A stretch of DNA of 36,472 nucleotides from Clostridia bacterium (GCA_029007095.1 JAQXHF010000056.1:1-36472), one strand, 5' to 3'; shown: positions 24,479-32,609, numbered from the stretch's first letter. Notes: generated from the letters alone by a model not told the origin. A program made the numbers and translations.

Positions 24479-25156
24479 ATGAAAATAATAAACCGTATTG
24501 TTACATTTTTACTCGCCGCAAGCGTTTTCCCGATAACCTTCTGTATGGTTTTCGTGAGAATTCTGGTGTCAATATCCGAAGATTCATCACTGTATACGCT
24601 GCTCAGCACATTTATGAAAGAAACTTTGAACAGCAGATTAGAGCTTGATTTCAGCATAAAGGAGCTTTTCGGATATATTCAGGACGGTAAATTCACCTTT
24701 GCCGGAATGACATTTGATTCCTCGTCAATCCCGGAGGGACTTATAGTAGCCAAAGGTTGGCTCATTGCCTCTGCGGTACTGTTGGTAATAGCTCTGCTTA
24801 TCGCCCTCGTTATAATGGGTTGCGCGCTTTTCACAAAGGCTCACAAAACAGTTATGTGCCTCAGCGCAGGCGGCGCTGTTTCGATGTTTGCCGCCATGTG
24901 TTGTTTTAACCGTTTCGGCAAGCCTTATGTAACGGGCGCCGTAAATATCGGTAAAATTCTCTCCGAAGCAATGATTGGCGACGACGGAGGACTTTTAGGT
25001 TCTATCGGTTCCTCTGTTCTCGACGGAGCAATAAATATCGACATTTTTCAACTCGGAAATTTTGCAGTCACAGTTCTGATAGTTTTCCTTGCCCTGCTGA
25101 CATGGTCGGGAGCATACTATCTTACAATGCCAAGAGAAAATCAAAAGGGGATGTAA
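24479..25156 (+). CDS. Membrane protein of unknown function
   Basis: I do not recognise this 225-residue protein. It has four likely transmembrane segments: about 5-28, 92-116, 124-142 and 188-212, the second with the very hydrophobic SAVLLVIALLIALVIMG. Between the first and second is an outside or inside loop of about 60 residues. A strong GAAGGAGGTG precedes the ATG, and it lies 35 bases after glnS, so it is probably the last gene of that operon. Oddly, the final codons (KGM and stop) fall inside the left copy of the inverted repeat at 25142-25436, so its C-terminus may have been reshaped when that repeat arrived. Confidence 0.8.
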   Translation: MKIINRIVTFLLAASVFPITFCMVFVRILVSISEDSSLYTLLSTFMKETLNSRLELDFSIKELFGYIQDGKFTFAGMTFDSSSIPEGLIVAKGWLIASAVLLVIALLIALVIMGCALFTKAHKTVMCLSAGGAVSMFAAMCCFNRFGKPYVTGAVNIGKILSEAMIGDDGGLLGSIGSSVLDGAINIDIFQLGNFAVTVLIVFLALLTWSGAYYLTMPRENQKGM

Positions 25157-25436
25157 AAAAGCGAAGACCGTATAAAACAATATAATACAAGGGAGTTCTT
25201 CGGTATTGAAAACCGTAAGAACCCCATAAAATCACATTAAAATACAAAATGTAAATATTTTTTATGTTTTATACTACGAACAAACTTCGCCACTCGGCGT
25301 ACCTTTGTACGCCGTCGGGCAGACAAAATCAAGGCAAAAGCCTTAATTTTGCTCAGTTTGTCCGTTCTTCATCTTTTTTTCCTATCCCCTTAAAAGTTAA
25401 ACGGAGCTGTAAAAACTTTCGATTTTTTACAGCTCC
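25142..25436 (+). repeat. Left copy of a ~295-base inverted repeat
   Basis: Matches the reverse complement of 27616-27918 with only about a dozen substitutions and a few short indels by eye; one block of about 72 bases (25261-25332) is identical. It contains several hairpins: an outer stem (about 25191-25226, GTTCTT with AAGAAC), a perfect CGGCGTAC/GTACGCCG hairpin (25295-25314), an AAGGC/GCCTT hairpin (25331-25344) and a terminal GGAGCTGTAAA hairpin (25403-25436). It starts in the last codons of the membrane protein and ends just before the ribosome site of the LRR gene. Confidence 0.93.
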
Positions 25437-25452
25437 TTTGAAAGGAAATATT

Positions 25453-27582
25453 ATGAAAAAATTTATATCAATTATTGCTGCCGTATGCATTTTGCTGACA
25501 GCCGTTCCTATGTGCGTAATTTCCTTTGCCAAAGAAGGAACTATCGACTCAACCGAGATAAAATGGAATTACAATGAAGAAGACAAGTCTCTCAGCTTTG
25601 AGGGAGTGGGTGCTATTCCCGATTATTCCTCTACTTCCGACCGCCCGTGGAATGAACTTGATGTTGAATCGGTAGCAATCGGCGACGGTATAACAGCTAT
25701 CGGAAATCTCGCTTTCTGTTCATATGAAAGCTTAAAAAGCGTTACCCTGCCCGACGGATTGGAAAAAATAGGCAACGAAGCCTTTTACCTTTGCACGGCG
25801 CTCGAATCCGTAACTCTGCCGGAAAGCTTGAAATCAATTGGTGAAGCGGCTTTTGACCAATGCGTTTCATTAAAAGAAATCACATTCCCCGAAGGTCTGG
25901 AAGAAATCGGCGCAAGAGCGTTCTACTGCTGTGAAAATCTTGAAACGGCTTCTGTAATTACGGCTCAGAAGCTCGGTGCAAATATTTTCGACGGCTGTGA
26001 AAAGCTGACTGAAATTAAATTTGCCGACAGCATAAAAGATATTCCCGACGCAATATGCAGCGGTTGCACGGCTCTCAGCGAAGTAACGCTGCCTGAGTCG
26101 CTTCGTTCAGTAGGCGACGGTGCGTTTGAACTTTGCCTCAGCCTTAAAAGCGTCACTATTCCTCCTGCCGTTATGAAAATCGGTGAAAAAGCATTCGGCT
26201 ACGGCAAAAAAGGTGCAAAAATCGACGGATTTGAAATTTCGGCATACTCAGGCACTTGCGGAAGCGAATATGCAGAAAAGAATTCATTTGCAATAAAGAA
26301 CTTAGGTAATCCGAGCTACGGTCGCTGCGGCGACGACGCGATATGGAGCTACAATGCGGGAACTAAAACGCTGACCGTTAGCGGATCGGGTGCGACTTAT
26401 GATTATTCCAAGGAAAATAAGCCTGCTTTCAGCGCATATACTATCGAAAACATTATCATAGGCAGCGATATAACCTATATCGGCGCGTATATATTCTGCG
26501 ATTGTGCGCTCATCGGTATGCTCGACCTTTATAACTGCACAGCTCTCACCGCTGTCGGAGAAAAAGCTTTCTTTAACTGCACAGGCGTAACTTTTGTCAA
26601 AGCCAATGAAAAGCTTTCTTCAATCGGTGACAAATCATTCGGCTACTCAGCTCTATCCGATGGCGAAGATTATACCGAATATGTAATTTTAATCGGCGCA
26701 GAAAACTCTGAAACGCAGAAATACGCCGACAATAACGATTTTACTTTCTTTACATATGAAGATTTCCCCGATTTCGAGGGCAAATGCGGCGACTCCGCAA
26801 AATGGGAATATGATCCTGTAACTTTCTCTCTCAAAATTACCGGAGACGGTGCGATTTATGACTATTCGGAAGAAACAGGTTTTCCCCCATTCATAGAGTA
26901 TATGATTTATGATTTGGAAATTGAAGACGGTATAACCTCGCTCGGAGATTTTTCATTTTTTGATTGCAATATTGATTTCGTTGAAATTCCCGACAGCGTT
27001 ACTCACATAGGTGAATATGCTTTGGGATATTACCTGTACCTTGATACCGACGATCAGCTCTTAGCGGAAAAAAATCCGGACTTTGTCATCGCTTGCAGTC
27101 CCTATAATGAAGCAGCAATAAAATATGCAAATGAAAACGAATTTAATCTCAGCCTTTCTCCCTATTATGAATTCAATGAAAGCGCTCCGATGATAATAAA
27201 CGGTTCTAAGATAATAATTTACAACTCGGAAATCACCTCCGAAGCTTTCAAAAAAGATTATTTTTCATATATCGACGAGAATACTGAGATTGTGACTCCG
27301 AGCATTATATCGACCGGCTCTCAAATTGAAATTACCCTTAATAACGGTAAAGAAACCTACACCGTTGTAGTAATCGGTGATGTTAGCTCCGACGGATATG
27401 TTAATTCTATTGACGCGCTGATGGCTCTGTCCTCTTCGGTCGGTACAATAGAACTCGGAGGAGAAAAAGCCGAGGCGGCCGATGTCAACGGCGACGGAAA
27501 TATAAACGCTATCGACGCGCTTGCTATACTCAATGCTTCTGTCGGTAATATTTCGCTCGACCAATTTATGCCGCAGAAATAA
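25453..27582 (+). CDS. Secreted BspA-type leucine-rich-repeat protein with type I dockerin
   Basis: A 709-residue exported protein. Residues 1-26 are a signal peptide (MKKFISIIAAVCILL... cleaved near SFA-KE). It then carries BspA-type LRR_5 repeats of about 23 residues (consensus LxxVTLPxxLxxIGxxAFxxC) in several blocks. Three copies of another module, of the form W.Y.....L...G.GA..DYS, occur near residues 35, 275 and 445; the last two start with G(R/K)CGD. The C-terminus, from about 640, is a type I dockerin: IGDVSSDGYVNSIDALMAL and DVNGDGNINAIDALAIL. The reading frame is open back to 25264, but that part is repeat DNA and lacks a signal; ATG 25453 follows GAAAGGAA. Expected on the cell surface or in a scaffolded complex, perhaps for adhesion; no catalytic domain is seen. 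Confidence 0.9.
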   Translation: MKKFISIIAAVCILLTAVPMCVISFAKEGTIDSTEIKWNYNEEDKSLSFEGVGAIPDYSSTSDRPWNELDVESVAIGDGITAIGNLAFCSYESLKSVTLPDGLEKIGNEAFYLCTALESVTLPESLKSIGEAAFDQCVSLKEITFPEGLEEIGARAFYCCENLETASVITAQKLGANIFDGCEKLTEIKFADSIKDIPDAICSGCTALSEVTLPESLRSVGDGAFELCLSLKSVTIPPAVMKIGEKAFGYGKKGAKIDGFEISAYSGTCGSEYAEKNSFAIKNLGNPSYGRCGDDAIWSYNAGTKTLTVSGSGATYDYSKENKPAFSAYTIENIIIGSDITYIGAYIFCDCALIGMLDLYNCTALTAVGEKAFFNCTGVTFVKANEKLSSIGDKSFGYSALSDGEDYTEYVILIGAENSETQKYADNNDFTFFTYEDFPDFEGKCGDSAKWEYDPVTFSLKITGDGAIYDYSEETGFPPFIEYMIYDLEIEDGITSLGDFSFFDCNIDFVEIPDSVTHIGEYALGYYLYLDTDDQLLAEKNPDFVIACSPYNEAAIKYANENEFNLSLSPYYEFNESAPMIINGSKIIIYNSEITSEAFKKDYFSYIDENTEIVTPSIISTGSQIEITLNNGKETYTVVVIGDVSSDGYVNSIDALMALSSSVGTIELGGEKAEAADVNGDGNINAIDALAILNASVGNISLDQFMPQK

Positions 27583-27614
27583 GCTAAAAAACGCTTTCTG
27601 AAAACAGGATAAAC

Positions 27615-27665
27615 TTAAACGGAGCTGTAAAAAACTTTCGTTTTACAGCTCCGTTTTAACTTTTA
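27615..27665 (+). terminator. Terminator of the LRR-dockerin gene, inside the right repeat
   Basis: AAACGGAGCTGTAAAA (from 27618) pairs with TTTTACAGCTCCGTTT (to about 27656), followed by TAACTTTT. The stem is about 15 bp with a CTTTCG-containing loop. It is the end of the right repeat copy. Confidence 0.75.
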
Positions 27666-27918
27666 AGGGGATAGGAAAAAAAGATGAAGAACGGACAAAC
27701 TGAGCAAAATCAAGACTTTTGGTTTGATTTTGTCTGCCCGACGGCGTACAAAGGTACGCCGAGTGGCGAAGTTTGTTCGTAGTATAAAACATAAAAATAA
27801 AATATTTACATTTTACACTTTAATGTAATTTTATGGGGTTCTTACGGCTTTCAATACCGAAGAACCCCCTTGTATTATACGGTTTTATACGGTCTTCGCT
27901 TTTTTTACATCCCCTTTG
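27616..27918 (-). repeat. Right copy of the ~295-base inverted repeat
   Basis: Reverse complement of the left copy, running from the terminator hairpin of the LRR gene to 10 bases before the clpX stop. It fills nearly all of the 346-base gap between the LRR gene and clpX. The same hairpins are present, including CGGCGTAC/GTACGCCG and the GTTCTT/AAGAAC stem; the small A-loop hairpin has diverged. Confidence 0.93.
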
Positions 27919-27928
27919 TTTCTGTTTA

Positions 27929-29173
27929 TTATTTTTTAACTATCGTCGGGGCAACATCGCCGTCAACACATTCTTTGGTAACCGTTACGCTCTGTACGCT
28001 CTTATCGCTCGGAACAGCGTACATTATCGGCATCAGTATGTTTTCCATAATAGCTCTGAGTCCGCGCGCTCCCGTCTTTTTCTCAAGAGTTTTCTTCGCT
28101 ATTTCAGAAAGGGCGTCATCTGTGAATTCAAGCGTTACGCCGTCCATCTTCATAAGCGACTGATATTGCTTAACTATCGCGTTCTTAGGCTCTGTAAGAA
28201 TCCTTACAAGCGCCGCCTCGTCAAGCTCTTTGAGAGTTGTGATTACAGGCAGTCTGCCGACAAGCTCTGGAATAAGTCCGTATTTTGTGATGTCCTGCGG
28301 AATCACCTTAGCCATTGCTTTCTCGGTAGAAAACTCTTTTTTATCCTTGATTGTCGCACCGAAGCCCAATGCCGAACCACCTATGCGCTTTTCAACAGTT
28401 TTTTCGATTCCGTCAAAGGCTCCGCCGCAGATAAACAGTATATTTGATGTGTTAACCTGTATGCACTCCTGCTGCGGATGCTTGCGGCCCCCCTGCGGAG
28501 GAACATTGGCAACGGTTCCCTCGACAATTTTAAGCAAAGCTTGCTGAACACCCTCGCCGCTGACATCGCGTGTTATCGACGGATTTTCGGATTTACGAGC
28601 TATCTTGTCGATTTCGTCAACATAAATTATTCCGCGCTCGGCTTTTTCAATATCGAAGTCAGCCGCTTGAATCAATCTAAGCAGAATATTCTCAACATCC
28701 TCGCCAACATATCCGGCTTCGGTGAGAGTTGTTGCGTCCGCGATTGCGAAAGGCACATCAAGTATCTTTGCAAGCGTCTGTGCAAGCATAGTTTTTCCGA
28801 CGCCCGTCGGTCCTAAAAGCAAAATATTGCTCTTTTGCAGTTCGACATCGGATTCTTCCGATTTAAAAACCCTCTTATAGTGATTATAAACGGCAACGCT
28901 GAGCGCGATTTTCGCCTCGTCCTGACCGATTACATACTCGTCAAGCTGCTTTTTAATTTCCATCGGAACGGGTAAAACATAATCCTCGCTCGTTTTTTTG
29001 CTTTTGCCCCTTGAATTGTACTGTTCTTCCTCTATAATCGACTCGCAAAGTTCTATGCACTCGTCGCATATATAAACTCCGGGACCTGCAATAAGCTTAT
29101 TTACCTGATCCTGAGTCTTATGGCAAAAAGAACAGCGAACATTTTTTTCCCGTCTTTCTTCATCTTTTGGCAT
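27929..29173 (-). CDS. clpX: ClpX, ATPase subunit of the ClpXP protease
   Basis: An AAA+ unfoldase (414 residues) that recognises and threads substrates into ClpP. The N-terminal zinc finger has Cys14, Cys17, Cys36 and Cys39 (CSFC and CDEC); Walker A is GPTGVGKT (121-128) and Walker B is IIYVDEID (182-189). GYVGEDV marks the pore-loop region and ALGFGA the loop that contacts ClpP. The start follows AGAGGTG. clpP lies 84 bases upstream on the same strand and tig before that, a common Firmicutes order. The stop lies 11 bases from the right inverted repeat. Confidence 0.97.
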   Translation of the reverse strand: MPKDEERREKNVRCSFCHKTQDQVNKLIAGPGVYICDECIELCESIIEEEQYNSRGKSKKTSEDYVLPVPMEIKKQLDEYVIGQDEAKIALSVAVYNHYKRVFKSEESDVELQKSNILLLGPTGVGKTMLAQTLAKILDVPFAIADATTLTEAGYVGEDVENILLRLIQAADFDIEKAERGIIYVDEIDKIARKSENPSITRDVSGEGVQQALLKIVEGTVANVPPQGGRKHPQQECIQVNTSNILFICGGAFDGIEKTVEKRIGGSALGFGATIKDKKEFSTEKAMAKVIPQDITKYGLIPELVGRLPVITTLKELDEAALVRILTEPKNAIVKQYQSLMKMDGVTLEFTDDALSEIAKKTLEKKTGARGLRAIMENILMPIMYAVPSDKSVQSVTVTKECVDGDVAPTIVKK

Positions 29174-29257
29174 TGCTACACCTCTGGTCTTAGCAAAGTC
29201 ATAAACCTTGCAGTAAAATTTTGCCCTGCGGCAAGTGTTCTGCGTTTCTAACGCTAA

Positions 29258-29839
29258 TTATCTTTTTTCGATAACCTTATCTACAAGGCCGTATTCCATT
29301 GCTTCCTGAGCTGTGAGATAATTATCTCTCTCTGTATCAAGCGCAATCTGCTCAATCGGCTTGCCGGTATTCTCGGAAAGAATACGGTTGAGCTTCTCTC
29401 TCGTCTTGATAATATGGTCGGCAACGATTTTGATTTCGGTAGCCTGGCCCTGAGCGCCGCCGAGAGGCTGATGAATCATAATCTCACTGTTAGGCAGAGC
29501 GATTCTCTTGCCCTTTGTTCCCGACGAAAGCAGGAACGCACCCATAGAAGCCGCCATACCCATACAAATCGTAGAAACATCGCATTTGATGTATTTCATT
29601 GTATCGTAGATTGCGAATCCTGCCGAAACAGATCCGCCGGGGCTGTTGATATAAAGACTGATATCCTTGTCGGGATCCTGTCCTTCAAGGAAAAGAAGCT
29701 GTGCAACAACTATACTTGCAGTAGCGTCGTTAATTTCATCGGAGAGAACTATAATTCTGTCGCTCAAAAGTCGAGAAAAAATATCATAAGATCTCTCTCC
29801 TCTGTTAGTCTGTTCAACAACATAAGGTACTAAAGCCAT
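29258..29839 (-). CDS. clpP: ClpP, proteolytic subunit
   Basis: A serine peptidase (193 residues) that assembles as two stacked heptamers. The triad is Ser98 (GMAASMGAF), His123 (IMIHQPLGG) and Asp172 (TERDNYLT). [11 protein letters not shown] is the conserved oxyanion-side loop. The N-terminus [20 protein letters not shown] is typical and little or no propeptide is expected. CGGAGGA lies before the start. A TATAAT lies about 30 bases upstream with only a weak -35, so clpP-clpX may have their own promoter in addition to readthrough from tig. No CtsR or CIRCE site was seen. Confidence 0.97.
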   Translation of the reverse strand: MALVPYVVEQTNRGERSYDIFSRLLSDRIIVLSDEINDATASIVVAQLLFLEGQDPDKDISLYINSPGGSVSAGFAIYDTMKYIKCDVSTICMGMAASMGAFLLSSGTKGKRIALPNSEIMIHQPLGGAQGQATEIKIVADHIIKTREKLNRILSENTGKPIEQIALDTERDNYLTAQEAMEYGLVDKVIEKR

Positions 29840-29902
29840 AAAAATCCTCCGTTCAAATTATAATACTTAGTATAAATATGTTTATGTTTTCTAAAATAGT
29901 GC

Positions 29903-29929
29903 AAATGAATGGCATACAGCCATCCATTT
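29903..29929 (-). terminator. Hairpin between tig and clpP (weak terminator)
   Basis: Arms 29903-29913 and 29919-29929 form 11 pairs with one G-T wobble around a five-base loop. The following minus-strand sequence is only modestly T-rich, so it may attenuate rather than stop transcription into clpP. Confidence 0.5.
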
Positions 29930-29958
29930 ACATTAAATATTGACTTTTATTATGCGAA

Positions 29959-31323
29959 TTATTCAGCTTCGGATTCGTTTTCGTCCTCAGCCTTTTCTTC
30001 TTCCTTCTTGGCAGCTTTCTTAGCTGTCTTCTTCGGCTTTTCGGCAACGATTGCCTTTGAATTATCAACAAGGAAGTTAACTGTCTTTTCGCCTACGATA
30101 TCTTTCTTAACATCGTCTGCGTTAACCCACTTCTTGATCTGCTCATATTCCATCTGATATGCGTCAGCCATCTCCTGGAGCTTTGCTTCAACCTCGTCGT
30201 CGGAAGCGGTGATGTTCTCAAGCTCTGCAATCTTGTCAACAGCAAGCTGAAGCTTAACCTGCTTAACGGCATTGCCTCTCATACTGCTCTTGAAAGCTTC
30301 TCTGTCCATACCCATATATTGAAGATATGTGTCAAGAGGAATACCCTGCTGTGAGAGTCTGTTTTCATAATCTCTTACCATATCGTCAAGCTTGGTGTCA
30401 TACATAACTTCGGGAATCTCGCCCTCAACAAGGTCAACAACCTTTTCAAGAACCTCGCTCTCAAATGCGCGCTTAACTTCCTCTGCCTTAGCGTCGGCAA
30501 GCTCTGCCTTAATGCTCTTTTTAAGCTCGGCAAGAGTGTCGTGCTCGCTGACATCCTTTGCGAATTCGTCATCAAGCTCAGGAAGCTCCTTGACTTTAAG
30601 CTCGTGAAGAACAACCTTAAATACAGCGTCCTTACCGGCAAGCTCAGGTGTGTACTCGGTAGGGAATGTAACATTTACATCAAATTCATCGCCGGGTTTA
30701 TGACCGATAATCTGATCCTCAAAGCCGGGGATAAATTGGCCTGAACCAAGTGTAAGCTCATGATTCTCGCCCTTGCCGCCCTCAAATGCAACTCCGTCAA
30801 CGAAGCCCTCAAAGTCTATAACAGCGATATCGTTCTTCTTAGCCTTTCTCGGCTCAACTGTTACTACGCGGGAATTTCTGTCCTGCATTGAAGCAAGCTC
30901 AGCCTTGACATCGGCAGCCGTAACTGTTGCGTCCTCTTTGTTTGCTTCGATTCCCTTGTAATTTTCTATTGTGATTTCGGGTTTAACGGTAACTTTGAGA
31001 GTCATCTCAACGCCGTTTTCCTCGTCCATTGACTTAACCTCAACATCATGAGGCGGAGCAACGATTTCAAGACCTGCCTCCTTGATTGCGGCAGATACAA
31101 CATCCGGATAAACGATATCGAGAGCATCCTCATAGAATACGCCCTTACCGTAGAACTTCTCAACCATATGAAGCGGAGCCTTACCCTTACGGAATCCGGG
31201 AAGCTGAATCTTATTCTTCTGCTTGTTATAAGCCTTTACGATTGCAGCCTGGAAATCCTTAGCCTCTACGGTTACTTCCAGCGTATAAACGTTGGTTTCT
31301 GTTTTGTTTGATGATTTTAACAT
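29959..31323 (-). CDS. tig: Trigger factor, ribosome-associated chaperone
   Basis: A 454-residue peptidyl-prolyl isomerase/chaperone binding the ribosome exit near L23. The ribosome-binding signature is LPGFRKGKAPLHMVEK (about 41-56). The FKBP-type domain spans about 150-240 (DIAVIDFEGFVDGVAFEGGK, GSGQFIPGFEDQIIGHKPGD), and the helical C-terminal arms follow. The last ~30 residues are a charged Lys/Ala/Glu tail beyond the fold, common in clostridial versions. AGGAGGAAG precedes the ATG. It is first in the tig-clpP-clpX group and is preceded by a long structured untranslated region. Confidence 0.96.
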   Translation of the reverse strand: MLKSSNKTETNVYTLEVTVEAKDFQAAIVKAYNKQKNKIQLPGFRKGKAPLHMVEKFYGKGVFYEDALDIVYPDVVSAAIKEAGLEIVAPPHDVEVKSMDEENGVEMTLKVTVKPEITIENYKGIEANKEDATVTAADVKAELASMQDRNSRVVTVEPRKAKKNDIAVIDFEGFVDGVAFEGGKGENHELTLGSGQFIPGFEDQIIGHKPGDEFDVNVTFPTEYTPELAGKDAVFKVVLHELKVKELPELDDEFAKDVSEHDTLAELKKSIKAELADAKAEEVKRAFESEVLEKVVDLVEGEIPEVMYDTKLDDMVRDYENRLSQQGIPLDTYLQYMGMDREAFKSSMRGNAVKQVKLQLAVDKIAELENITASDDEVEAKLQEMADAYQMEYEQIKKWVNADDVKKDIVGEKTVNFLVDNSKAIVAEKPKKTAKKAAKKEEEKAEDENESEAE

Positions 31324-31532
31324 GATGAACTTCCTCCTATGAAAGTAAGTGATGATTAAATCCTAACGCGCAATAAGCAAGTCGGATTTTTCGCCGTAAC
31401 CGTCTGCTTATAAAAACGGATACAACGGAAAATAAGCAAGCAAGATATGCTCCGAACCGTCAGACGCGATTTAATCATTGCTCACTAAAAGGCACCGAGG
31501 AGTACATACCCCTTCATAATACCTATACTAAC
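31324..31532 (-). ncRNA. Structured RNA before tig (leader or small RNA, unknown class)
   Basis: Read leftward, 31478-31468 and 31362-31352 form an 11-bp perfect stem (ATGATTAAATC/GATTTAATCAT) that encloses about 100 bases, with AGTG/CACT pairing outside and GCG/CGC inside. Within are two imperfect direct copies of a ~32-base unit (GACGGTT.CGG ... CTTGCTTATT). A central ATAAGCA (31411-31405) can pair with the TGCTTAT of either copy, so two folds are mutually exclusive. No T-box, known riboswitch or SRP RNA signature was seen. It may be the tig leader or a free RNA with a rod-like fold. Confidence 0.55.
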
Positions 31533-31538
31533 CTTTGT

Positions 31539-31544
31539 ATTATA
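31539..31544 (-). promoter_or_regulatory. -10 element of the tig leader promoter
   Basis: Minus strand TATAAT (31544-31539) with only a poor -35. It predicts a start near 31532 and an untranslated region of about 208 bases. Confidence 0.5.
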
Positions 31545-31605
31545 ACAGATTGTTTTTTATTTTTCCATAGTTTTTTTAATATTTTTTTGTGAAAATCAGA
31601 AAAAA

Positions 31606-32298
31606 TCAAAATTTTTTAACTAATTTGGGACAAAATTCAAGAAAATCTGCGGAAACTAAATGAAAGTCTATTCCGTCATACTCAGAATTAACCGCCCAAC
31701 CTGCCGACTGTCCGTGCAAATGACCGTAGTAACAAGCCTCTGCTCCCGACGATTTAATAACCTCGTATATCTCATCACATACCTGAGTCCTGCTGAGCGG
31801 CGGATAATGTAAAAACACATTGAGTCTGCCGCCGAGCTGTTTCGCCTCGTCGATAGAGCGCCTGAGTCTGCCCGCCTCACGCAAAAGCACCTTTCTGTCC
31901 GCTTCGCCTACGCAGTCAAAGAACCAGCCGCGCGTACCGCAGACAGCTATGTCACCGACTCGGTAAGCATTATTAAAAAGCAGTTTTATAGTTGAAATGC
32001 CGTTTTTTTCAAAAAATTCCTCTATTTTCTTTTTAGTCGTCCACCAATAATCATGATTTCCTTTAAGAATAATTTTTGTTCCGTTCAGGGAATCAAGATA
32101 GCGAAAATCCTCAACGGCGTCTTCAATATTCATTGCCCACGAGATATCTCCTGCAATTACCACCGTATCTCTCGGAGTCACTATTGAATTCCAATTTTTA
32201 CGCAGTTTATTTTCATAATCCTCCCAGCCGCGGAAAATATCCATAGGCTTATTGCACGAAAAGGACAAATGCGTATCTCCGATTGCAAACAACGACAT
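31606..32298 (-). CDS. Metallophosphoesterase of unknown substrate
   Basis: A 230-residue calcineurin-like phosphoesterase. The metal-binding motifs occur in order: GDTHLS (7-12), GDISWA (about 50), GNHDYWW (about 80-86), LHYPP (about 164) and YGHLHG (about 192-197). The length and motif spacing fit the small cytoplasmic group often found alone in clostridial genomes. It sits upstream of the tig leader on the same strand, 282 bases from the tig start, with no clear terminator between. It diverges from the DUF1540 gene. The substrate is not predictable from sequence. Confidence 0.9.
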   Translation of the reverse strand: MSLFAIGDTHLSFSCNKPMDIFRGWEDYENKLRKNWNSIVTPRDTVVIAGDISWAMNIEDAVEDFRYLDSLNGTKIILKGNHDYWWTTKKKIEEFFEKNGISTIKLLFNNAYRVGDIAVCGTRGWFFDCVGEADRKVLLREAGRLRRSIDEAKQLGGRLNVFLHYPPLSRTQVCDEIYEVIKSSGAEACYYGHLHGQSAGWAVNSEYDGIDFHLVSADFLEFCPKLVKKF

Positions 32299-32348
32299 TA
32301 AATCACCGCCCGATGTATATTTTGATAACTTGCGGCAAAAATACAGTA

Positions 32349-32364
32349 TGTGACGAAAGTCACA
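32349..32364 (+). promoter_or_regulatory. Small hairpin or operator before the DUF1540 gene
   Basis: Perfect inverted repeat TGTGAC-GAAA-GTCACA, located in the divergent intergenic region about eight bases before the ribosome site. In RNA it would be a GNRA-capped stem; in DNA it could be an operator. Confidence 0.5.
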
Positions 32365-32387
32365 GTAAAATTAAGGGGTTTTATATA

Positions 32388-32552
32388 ATGAAGCACGAAA
32401 TCAAGGAAATCAAGTGCAACGCAGTTAACTGCATCTACAACGAGGACGGCTGCAAGTGCGTTGCAGGCCACATCGAAGTAGGTCCGTCGAGCGCCTGCAC
32501 CTGTGCAGAAACAATCTGCGCCACATTTGAGCCGTCGGGCAACAGCAAATAA
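32388..32552 (+). CDS. Small cysteine-rich DUF1540 protein
   Basis: A 54-residue protein with seven cysteines (CNAVNC, GCKC, CTC, ETIC), matching the DUF1540 pattern of clostridial small proteins, probably metal-binding. Its function is unknown. The open frame extends upstream to an ATG at 32286, but only ATG 32388 has a ribosome site (AAGGGG), and the domain begins right after it. A clear terminator follows, so it is a single-gene unit. Confidence 0.85.
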   Translation: MKHEIKEIKCNAVNCIYNEDGCKCVAGHIEVGPSSACTCAETICATFEPSGNSK

Positions 32553-32561
32553 ACCCGACTT

Positions 32562-32609
32562 ACCGCTCTGACGGCAGCTTATACTGCCGCTTCGGGGCGG
32601 TTTCCTTTT
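32562..32609 (+). terminator. Terminator of the DUF1540 gene
   Basis: Outer arms ACCGCTC (32562-32568) and GGGCGGT-type bases to 32601, inner CGGCAG/CTGCCG, then TTTCCTTTT. A two-part stem with a small internal loop. Confidence 0.8.

Larger units (their letters stand above)
25142..27918. other. Inverted-repeat-bracketed segment carrying one dockerin gene
   Basis: Two ~295-base inverted copies enclose about 2.2 kb holding a single gene. No transposase or recombinase lies inside, and I see no convincing target-site duplication outside. It could be an invertible segment, a non-autonomous cassette, or two independent insertions of a repeat family. Confidence 0.7.

Noticed and set aside
25264..25452. 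63-residue N-terminal extension of the LRR-dockerin protein
   Set aside because: The extension is repeat DNA containing hairpins, whereas ATG 25453 has a ribosome site and starts a normal signal peptide.
25142..27918. Insertion sequence or composite transposon
   Set aside because: No transposase or integrase gene and no convincing target-site duplication; described instead as an inverted-repeat-bracketed segment.
27833..28447. Open frame (204 codons) on the plus strand running from the right repeat into clpX
   Set aside because: It is antisense to clpX over most of its length and is created by chance in the repeat.
31324..31532. T-box or SRP RNA before tig
   Set aside because: No T-box antiterminator sequence (AGGGTGGNACCGCG-like) and no SRP apical GGAAGGAAGCA-type signature were found; the downstream gene is not a tRNA synthetase or amino acid gene.
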